This document shows, in pieces, positions 1 through 6,113 of a stretch of DNA of 10,517 bases (positions are counted from its first letter, which is position 1; each line of letters starts with the position of its first letter). The position numbers and the translations under genes are program-made. The notes beneath the pieces are model-generated. The model was not told the origin of the DNA, did no database searches, and saw only the letters and a program-made list of their open reading frames with translations. The stretch is from Baffinella frigidus (lineage: Eukaryota > Cryptophyceae > Cryptomonadales > Baffinellaceae): positions 220,474 to 230,990 of the forward strand of contig MU646395.1 in the NCBI GenBank assembly GCA_026770585.1, in the 5' to 3' direction.

Positions 1-90
1 GACCTCCTGGAGGGCAGAGCGCGGCATGCGAGCCAAGTCCCTGCCCTTGGCCCCCGCCTGCTCCAAGTGCCTCTCGAGGTCAGGAATCGC
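1..90 (-). CDS. Partial exon of an unrecognised protein, continues past the left edge
   Basis: From a possible acceptor (TTAATGCAG|G) at 92-91 the minus strand stays open for 30 codons to the window edge. It reads AIPDLERHLEQAGAKG then RDLARMPRSALQEV, a charged, helix-like sequence. I do not recognise the family. The coding case rests on the open frame, the AG|G context shared with the rpe exons, and the many degraded relatives to the right, in which parts of the same reading (VIPDL, GHLRQA) are kept. The exon could start a little further upstream. Confidence 0.45.
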
Positions 91-1191
91 CTGCATTAAC
101 CCCTGGGTCCTCTATTGTATGAGAGTAGATATGTTGGATTGCCGCTTGATAACAGTGAGGAGCTCCAAGTGCCCTTTGTTTCAATCTCCCCGCGCCACCT
201 CGCTCCAATCAGGGTCCCTTAGTGTATGGTGTTGGATTGACTCTCTTTCACACACACACGGGTTAGATGTAAGTGTACGCGTGCGTGCAGGTGTGTCCAG
301 CACATGTCCACGTGTATCAAACACTCTAACACGTGTGTCCAGCACTGCAGCAACACGCTGACGAGTGTGTCTAATAGATAGAGAGAGAGAGAGAGAGATA
401 CAGAGAGATAGAGAGACATGTATCGTACAGTGAGAGAACATGAGGGTCGGACGCCACGCGAGTCCCTTCCCCTCGTGTTGTATGGTGTTGGATTCACTCT
501 CTCTCACACACAGACGGTTTAGATGTGTTGTACACCCGCGTCAAACTAACACATTTATCTCAGAAAACGAGTTCTAAAACTCGTTTTCTGAGATAAACAT
601 CTACCCACGAGGGTCAGACGCCAAGTCCCGTCCCCTCGCCCCCGCCTGCTCCCCAAGTCCCTCAAGATGAGGATCACCCCGAGTCCCTCAAGATGAGGAT
701 CAAGTGCGTAGGAAACGGATCCTTCCCATCAGGATCCCCTATTGCCTGAGAGTAGATGAGTTGGACTAACTCTCTCTCTCTCACACACACACACACATGG
801 ATCAGATGTGTTGGATTGAGACCCCTTGGCCCCTGCCTGCACCAAGGGGTATGTTTAAGGGGTGCAAAACCCCCCCTTGCCTGCCGCAAGTGCCCCTCTC
901 GAGGGTTAAGACCCCCCTTCGCCCCGATCAGGATTCCCAAGAGATCAGGGATCACCTCCTTCCGACCAGTAATTGCGAGAGATGATGAATCACTTTCTTC
1001 CAACCAGGATCCCCTATTGCATGAGCGTAGATGTGTTGGACTGAATCTCGCTCTCTCATACACAAGTGCCCCGCGGTTATGACCCCCTTCGTTTCGAGCA
1101 GGATTTCCGGGAGGTTAGGAATCACCTCCTTCCAATCAGGATCCCCTTTTAGAGTAGATGTGTTGGATAGACGCGTGGTTGCAGGATTCAC
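91..1191 (-). repeat. Field of degenerate copies of the exon at 1-90 plus microsatellites
   Basis: On the minus strand GATCCTGATTGG-like starts occur near 1147, 1014, 737 and 220. Longer copies read KEVIPNLPEIL (about 1130-1098) and KEVIPDLLGIL...GHLRQAR (about 962-875). Others keep only the GCAGGCGGGGGC core (about 645-630, 840-820). Between them a CTACTCTCATGCAATAG motif and CA/CT microsatellites recur, including GA repeats at 377-416 and CT/CA at about 770-797. Frames are interrupted. The 42-bp element 555-596 sits inside the field. Confidence 0.55.
555..596. mobile_element. Minimal 42-bp palindromic element, TSD ACAT
   Basis: TTATCTCAGAAAACGAGTT and its exact complement are separated by CTAA. 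The element lies between ACAT at 551-554 and ACAT at 597-600. The same sequence makes up the outer part of both arms of the element at 6481-6629, so this looks like the shortest member of that family. Confidence 0.8.
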
Positions 1192-1284
1192 GTGAGCAAC
1201 CTTCCTGCGGCCAGGTGCAATCCTAGAGCAACAACGCTCCCGGAAATGGTCGCTGGACGAGCGCTGTAGCGGCGTGCTACAGGC

Positions 1285-1424
1285 TTATCCGGGGAAACCT
1301 TTTTTTCTTTAGTTTGATGGCAAGGAAAATTACTACATAAATGCTTTAATATTACTAATAAGAACGAATTGTGTAGTAATTTTCCTTGCAATCAAACTAA
1401 AGAAAAATAGGTTTCCCCGGATAA
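1285..1424. mobile_element. 140-bp MITE-like element, 53-bp terminal inverted repeats, TSD AGGC
   Basis: Arms 1285-1337 and 1372-1424 start TTATCCGGGGAAACC and match at all but two or three positions. The AT-rich centre is 34 bp. AGGC occurs at 1281-1284 and again at 1425-1428, a 4-bp target duplication. There is no coding capacity. Confidence 0.88.
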
Positions 1425-1481
1425 AGGCTGCTGCAGAGGCAACCCTACAGCAATAACGCCCCTCCGAAATGGTGGCTGGAC

Positions 1482-1540
1482 GAGCGGTGTGGGGAGCTTG
1501 CAATCCTACAGCCAGAACTTGCAACCTCCCCACACCGCTC
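1482..1540. repeat. 59-bp hairpin with 22-bp arms
   Basis: GAGCGGTGTGGGGAG.TTGCAA at 1482-1503 is complementary to 1519-1540 with a single mismatch around a 15-bp loop. It lies in a region of CAATCCTACAGC repeats (1215, 1441, 1501, 1740). It may be a small foldback element; no target duplication was seen. Confidence 0.65.
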
Positions 1541-1929
1541 ACCTGAGCAGCTGGAAAAAGATAGTGGAGATGTAAGCCTACAACAACAACGCCCGCAGAA
1601 ATGGCAACAACGTGAAGTGTGAGAGAGAACTCCAGATCCTTGTAGTACCAAAAACCCCGCAGGGGGTCTTAGAATGTGGTCATGCTGGTCTTACAATCAT
1701 ACATTCTCTCCGCATAAGAGGAGTGGAGAGGGGAGGTTCCAATCCTACAGCCAGATGCATCTGGAAAAGGATGGTGGAGATGCAATCCCGGAGGGGGGGG
1801 GTCTTGGGATGGGAATAGTTGCGCTGCAAGATTGACTGCAGAAATTCTCTCCACACTAGAGGAGTGGGGAGGGGAGGAGCCTCTTCGATGGCTGCCAGTC
1901 CCTTCTCCGACACCCATCCTCGCCCCCGC

Positions 1930-2345
1930 AGCCATTGCACTGCCTGATGCATACCGCTCGATTCAGGTAAGTGCGCATGCAAAAAAACCGAAACTTTCCA
2001 AGATCAAGATGCCGATGACACAAGAAGGTGGACACTGGGCCCATGTATCCCCTCGCTTCCGCAGCCAGTGCACTGCCTGATGCATACCGCTCGATTCAGG
2101 AAAGTACTCGCTCAGGAGCCATTGCACAGCCTCAAGGATACATCATCCGCTCGACTTAGAGTGCTCATCACGCAAACCCGAAAATTTCCAAGATCAAGAT
2201 GCCGAGGACACACGAAGATGGACACTGGGCCCATGCATCCCCTCGATCACAGCCTTACGCATCCCACGCATCTCCTCGATTCACGATTCAGGCAAGTATT
2301 CATCATGCTAACCTGAAACTTTCCATGATGCTGAGGACACCCACG
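1930..2345. repeat. Two interleaved repeat units, three to four copies each
   Basis: Unit one, with TGCCTGATGCATACCGCTCG and ATTCAG, occurs at about 1930 and 2061, with looser copies at about 2120 and 2270. Unit two, AACTTTCCAAGATCAAGATG then GGACACTGGGCCCATG, occurs at about 1992 and 2183, with a looser copy at 2318. Spacing is about 120-190 bp. A CAG|GTAAGT consensus donor on the plus strand at 1964-1972 is changed to CAGGAAAGT and CAGGCAAGT in the sister copies. No encoded protein is recognised. Confidence 0.65.
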
Positions 2346-2451
2346 TATGGACACTGGCGGTTGGTCGTGCGAGTGCAGAGAGGTCAAGAAAGCATCAACC
2401 TCTGAATGATCCTCATGATCCTCTGTCCAAGACAGCCGATTCGGTACCCAC

Positions 2452-2676
2452 CTCTCCAGTGTCCATGCGCTCCAACCCGCCCCCCTCGCTTCCCGTCCCC
2501 ACCCCGTCCGCCAGGGCAACGAGCAGCGCCGTGACCAGGAACAGCGCGCGTCCCGCGGTTCCCACGCGACCGCACTGCCCCCCGCGTCTCGTTGCCTCCC
2601 GCCCGTCGCACGCTCGGCTGGTCTCCGTGTCGGATCCATGCAAGGGAGTAGCGGCACTCTGCCCACATTCCCCCAT
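2452..2676 (-). CDS. Possible first exon with signal-peptide-like segment, unrecognised
   Basis: The frame opens with Met at 2676. About 42 residues in it reads GRALFLVTALLVALADG, an Arg followed by a hydrophobic stretch of signal-peptide or anchor type. It then runs to a good donor, GGAGAG|GTGGGTACC, at 2452/2451. It is GC-rich and less repetitive than its surroundings. The hydrophobic segment is late for a classical signal peptide, no homology is recognised, and overlapping frames are also open. This is only a candidate. Confidence 0.25.
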
Positions 2677-2815
2677 GCCTCAGGCTGGATCGAGAAGAGC
2701 CGCGCTCAGGTTGCACCCCGCCTTCACGCTCACGCACAGCCGAGCAGACAGCGGTCCAAAGCTAGATCCAGAAACCCCTCCCCGCCCGCCCCTTCAACGA
2801 AAAATCCTCTTGATG

Positions 2816-3600
2816 ATAAAGCGACTCGGGAAGTCCCGAGGTCTTGTTCGTGGGGTTTCCCGCCAAATAAATTCTCTCTCGGGTTTCAGGCGGACCCAGA
2901 ATCACCTCTCTCCTGCTTCTCAACAGATCTGGAAAGTTGGGATAGAGCAACTTGAGTCTCTTGCTCGTGGCTCGTTTTCCCCGCCAAATAAACGGTGCCC
3001 CCAATCCACACAGCGGGCTACAAAGGCATTTTCGGGCACTCAGTGCCCGAGTTTCCGTTACCTTCTCCGTAGGAACCGCCCCCTGCCCCTACGGCTTGCC
3101 TACCGTAGGGTCCTAGGTCTTGTCGCTTAGGTGTTATTCGAAATCCCTAGGAAGTCCGGTGTGTGGCCAGGTGCGCGGTTTTCAGCCCCCACGTCTGACA
3201 CGTGCCCCCCTGCACTCAACACGCGCTTTCCGCGGCCGTGCTATGCCCTTCCTCTGAGCGAAAGATGTTTGGATGATAACAGGACAAAGCGACTCGGGAA
3301 GTCCCGAAGTCTTGTTCGTGGGGTCTCCCGCCAAATAAATCATCTCCCGCCCCTTCGATATCTCTCCCTAGGAACCCGCTGTGTGCTCGGGTTTCAGCCG
3401 GGCCCAGGATCCCCTCTCTCCTGTCTCTTAAGAAATCTGGAAAGTTGGATTGAGCAGCTTGACCTTTTTGTTCGTGGCTCGTTTTTCCCGCCAAATAAAC
3501 GGTGCCCCCAATCCAGGTGCGCGGTTTTCAGCACCCACGTCTTGCAAGTGCCCCCCTGCACTCAACACTGTTGGAAAGCTTTCCGCGGCCGTGCTATGCA
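2816..3600. repeat. Long direct repeat, two full copies (third partial at 4316-4465)
   Basis: Copy one starts at about 2816 and copy two at about 3287. Both contain AAGCGACTCGGGAAGTCCCG, TTGTTCGTGGGG, CCGCCAAATAAA, CTCGGGTTTCAG, ATCTGGAAAGTTGG and AACGGTGCCCCCAATCCA. Copy two has an extra 45 bp or so after the first CCAAATAAA. A further part (GTGCGCGGTTTTCAGC...TGCCCCCCTGCACTCAAC) repeats at 3177 and 3519. The third copy at 4316 is split by the hairpin 4357-4431. Open plus-strand frames of 223 and 178 codons cover the region but do not conserve protein between copies. Confidence 0.75.
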
Positions 3601-3945
3601 ATTCAGCCAACGCTGCTTCCACCCCATAGTTCTGGGGTTACAACCCCGTGTAGGATGGCCGGAGTGACTTGACACGCGCAAAAGTCACTCCGGTCATCCT
3701 ACACGGGGGTGTATCCCCAGAGTAGTACCGATGAGGATACCCTTTAGCCGGTTCTGCCGCGATCCTCTGTACAGGGGGGCTTGATGTAATCCGAAAGGAC
3801 GCATGGCCTTTCTACAGAACAAATTCCGGTGTCCGCCTATGATGGGAGCGCCTATGATGGGAGTTCGAAAAACCTAAAGGACCTAAAGAATTTGGGAAAC
3901 ATATGAAACGGTACAGGAGAGGAGAGGCAGTCCTTGCCCAAACAC
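3006..3945. repeat. Segment with a second, shorter version at 5277-5546
   Basis: Positions 3006-3150 match 5327-5470 (ACACAGCGGGCTAC, GCCTACCGTAGGGTCCTA, TTATTCRAMATCCC). Positions 3580-3625 match 5281-5325 (CCGCGGCCG...ATGCAATTCA.CCA). Positions 3897-3945 match 5503-5546 (CATATGAAACGGTAC, GGAGAGGCAGTC, TTGCCCAAACA). The left version is longer because other repeats and the hairpin at 3631 lie within it. Confidence 0.65.
3631..3722. mobile_element. 92-bp hairpin element, 40-bp arms, probable TSD TAGT
   Basis: Arms 3631-3670 and 3682-3721 (TCTGGGG.../...CCCCAGA) match at 37 of 40 positions around an 11-bp loop. TAGT lies at 3627-3630 and 3723-3726. A right-arm-only relative is at about 5013-5060 (GTCACTCTGGTCATCCTA...CCCCAGAG). 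Shorter relatives (TAAAGTCACT) sit beside rpe exon C copies at 7994 and 8256. Confidence 0.75.
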
Positions 3946-4316
3946 CCTGAAGTGGCCAGGGGGGTCTTAAAAGACCCACGGCAGGTCCTAGGCAGGTCCT
4001 AGGGCCCTACGGTAGGGCGTATGAGCCTACTGGCCACTTAGGGGATAGTTTAGCACCCTTCCCCGCCCCTTCCTCTGAGCCACACGACGCCACGTGTAAC
4101 CTCTGAATGGGGTTCGAATTCCTTTACTAGGGATTGTAAAGGCGTGTTGTAAAGAGTAAAGTCCTAAAATCTTTCCTGGTTAATTGTTGGCTGGGGGTCG
4201 CAGAAGGACTAGATTCTTCTCGAATGTGTCTAGGAACAATTTATGCCCGTGACCGCTGAAGCTGGTTGGACACACGGGAGATTCTCGTTTCGCACCCCTG
4301 AAATCTCCAAATCTCT
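3723..4316. other. Non-coding stretch, no gene seen
   Basis: Apart from the palindrome-rich block at 3950-4039 and the duplicated piece at 3897-3945, no coherent open frame or RNA gene is seen. Short tandem pieces such as CCTATGATGGGAG occur twice at about 3836-3862. Confidence 0.6.
3950..4039. repeat. 90-bp palindrome-rich block bounded by 10-bp inverted repeats
   Basis: AAGTGGCCAG (3950-3959) and CTGGCCACTT (4030-4039) bound an inner GGGTCTT/AAGACCC hairpin, two copies of CAGGTCCTAGG, and GCCCTACGGTAGGGC. Variants of the CCTACSGTAGG palindrome recur at about 3095, 4010, 4475, 5420, 6226 and 6283. Confidence 0.6.
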
Positions 4317-4356
4317 TTAGAAAGCGTCTCGGGAATTCCCGAGGTCTTGTTCGTGG

Positions 4357-4431
4357 ATTTTCTAATTATCTCTTGCCGAGTTGGGGGCTGTAGAACCGCT
4401 CCCAATTCGGCAAAAGATAGTTAGAATTCCT
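4357..4431. mobile_element. 75-bp hairpin insertion with 10-bp target duplication
   Basis: Arms 4360-4385 and 4401-4426 (TTCTAATTATC.../...GATAGTTAGAA) match at about 23 of 26. TTGTTCGTGG flanks the insert on both sides (4347-4356, 4432-4441). The uninterrupted target occurs within the related repeats at about 2844-2856 and 3311-3322. The length of the duplication suits Mutator-like elements; no transposase is present. Confidence 0.75.
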
Positions 4432-5277
4432 TTGTTCGTGGGTGGGTTTTTCGCCAATAAATCGGTTTCTCACCGCCCTACGGTACCTCGCTCATAACAA
4501 AGCGCCCCCCCCCTCTGGACCACTACAGGGACCTAGGCATAGTCCTACTGTAGGGTCCTGGGAGGATGCGTTTCCTTGTGAGCGATGTGCCCCTGAATTC
4601 TAGGCACAGGAGGTGTCTCCCAGAGGATCCTATCCCTGAGGTTGCGAGTAGTCCAGTAAGATCCTACTGGCGGTCAAGTGAGTCGTGCGTTGAGTTGCAT
4701 GTAGCGGAGGGAGGTTGGTGGGTGGAGACTCAGGAAGTCTTGCTCTGCGGCAGGGAACCGCTGGTGCTCGATCCATGATGGACGTTCTTGGGCGATGAGG
4801 AGCCATGTTGGTGCCTTGTTGGCGCAGCGGGCGTCGGCGTCCTCCGCCTCGTCCTTTGGAGAACGTTGCGGGCGTCATAACATCTGCGGCAGGGAACCGC
4901 TGGTGCTCGATCTACAGACGATGATGTCCATGGGAGTAGAGTCGTTTACTGAAGAGAGGACAGGATCCGCACGTGCCGTGGGCCTATATATCCTAGTAGT
5001 GGACGTGACCTGTGTCAAGTCACTCTGGTCATCCTATGGGGTAATATCCCCAGAGCCAGGTACCGATACCATATACATATATGTATATATACATGATTTT
5101 TTTATATATATATATATATAAAGAAATAAGTAGATCATTATTTTTTTGAAGGGAGAGAGAGAGAGAGAGAGAGAAAAAACAATAGTTTTTTTTGGAGCAA
5201 TGTGGCGTCTGGCCGGATTCAAGTGCTACAACAAGGTGATGTTCAAGACACAATAGGCCGCCCAGTGGGGGACCACG
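4432..5277. other. Non-coding stretch with a 29-bp direct repeat and microsatellites
   Basis: CTGCGGCAGGGAACCGCTGG followed by TGCTCGATC occurs exactly at 4745-4773 and 4884-4912. A partial copy of the hairpin family of 3631-3722 lies at about 5013-5060. An AT tract (5082-5121) and a GA tract (5151-5174) follow. No gene is recognised. Confidence 0.6.
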
Positions 5278-5559
5278 CGCCTTCCGCGGCCGCGATATGC
5301 AATTCAACCACTGCTGCTTCCACTCCCCACACAGCGGGCTACGAAGGAATTTTTGACCCAAATTGGGCCGACTTTCCGGTACCTTATCTGTAGGAACCCC
5401 CCTATACCCCTACGGATTGCCTACCGTAGGGTCCTATGTCTTATCGCTTAGGGGTTATTCAACATCCCTTCGAAGTACGCTGTGTGGGTACTCAGAGTTC
5501 GGAATGCATATGAACGGTACTGGAGAGGCAGTCTTTGCCCAAACATGTAGTTTATTCAA

Positions 5560-5663
5560 CACATACACACACACACGCACACACACACACACACACACAC
5601 AAAACACACACACCACCACCACCACCACCACCACCACCTTCCCTGTACACTATGCCATCTTTC

Positions 5664-5698
<35 letters not shown>

Positions 5699-5850
5699 AG
5701 CTCTCTCTCCCTCTCACACCTCCCTCTCACACCAAGCACCTACCCCGAACCCTTCCGTGGTGACGCTCGAGGGGGAATTTCTCGAGGATGGCGCGAATCC
5801 CAAAGATCCTCCCCGAGTACTCTCCCTCTCTCTCTCTCTCTCTATCACTC
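5560..5850. repeat. Microsatellite cluster: CA, CAC and CT tracts
   Basis: (CA)n at 5560-5608, (CAC)n at 5610-5638, (CT)n at 5660-5723 and (CT)n at 5821-5848. The apparent His/Thr/Pro/Ser/Leu-rich frames across this block are translations of these tracts. The cluster lies at the 3' end of the rpe gene, around the extra C-terminal copies. Confidence 0.9.
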
Positions 5851-5945
5851 TCGCGCCCAGCCTACCCCCTCTCGCTTCGAGGCTCGAGGGGACACTCCTC
5901 AAGGACAGCGCCAAGCGCATCGACCCCCCCCATGTACTCTCCCTC
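5757..5945 (-). pseudogene. Two extra copies of the rpe C-terminal tail
   Basis: Segment 5945-5877 encodes GEYMGGVDALGAVLEECPLEPR. Segment 5825-5757 encodes GEYSGRIFGIRAI then LEKFPLERHHG. Both parallel GEYTGRIAGLRTI...PLEPR of exon F and sit 3' of its stop codon, separated by CT/GA microsatellite. They could be decayed duplicates in the 3' UTR or alternative terminal exons. The third copy runs to its own TGA. Confidence 0.65.
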
Positions 5946-5969
5946 CCCACCCGGGGCCGTCAGGAGCAC

Positions 5970-6113
5970 CTACGCGCGGACCCTGTTCTGACGAGGCTCG
6001 AGGGGGTGTGTCGCGAGGATAGTGCGGAGACCAGCGATCCGCCCCGTGTACTCTCCCTCCCCGCGCGGGGCTTTGAGGATCGCGGACCCAACCACGAACA
6101 TGTCCGCCCCGGC
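5970..6113 (-). CDS. rpe: rpe exon F (C-terminal exon with stop)
   Basis: The exon is 144 nt: 47 codons and TAG at 5972-5970. It begins AGADMFVVGSAIL, which matches the RPE beta8 phosphate-binding strand AGADxFVAGSAIF. It continues with a GEYTGRIAGLR helix and ends near PLEPRQNRVRA. The acceptor is TCTCGCAG|GCC. The phase 0 join to exon E gives ENILACAQ-AGAD, matching E. coli residue for residue in length. The C-terminal tail repeats twice more downstream of this stop (5945-5877 and 5825-5757). Which tail is used in the mRNA is therefore uncertain, but the AGAD...GSA part is firm. Confidence 0.85.
   Translation of the reverse strand, partial: AGADMFVVGSAILKAPRGEGEYTGRIAGLRTILATHPLEPRQNRVRA

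Larger units (their letters stand above)
1191..1930. repeat. Repeat-rich stretch without a recognisable gene
   Basis: Short related units (GCAATCCTAGAGCAACAACGC, CAATCCTACAGCCAGA, GGAAAAGGATGGTGGAGATG) recur at about 1215, 1441, 1501, 1550, 1740 and 1765. The AGGAGTGGAGAGGGGAGG motif occurs at 1718 and 1858. The 140-bp element at 1285 and the hairpin at 1482 interrupt them. No open frame shows protein-like content. Confidence 0.6.

Noticed and set aside
1921-1972. A 42-nt plus-strand microexon between CCGCAG and CAG|GTAAGT
   Set aside because: The donor is not kept in the sister repeats (GAAAGT, GCAAGT), and no conserved reading is seen, so the consensus match is probably chance.
2459-3667. 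Two long plus-strand open frames (223 and 178 codons)
   Set aside because: They run through direct repeats whose copies do not keep the same protein reading, are Arg/Pro/Ser-rich as expected for GC-rich non-coding DNA, and show no recognisable domain.
5082-5174. Promoter-like TATA tract
   Set aside because: It is a simple (TA)n microsatellite followed by a (GA)n tract, and no gene start lies beside it.
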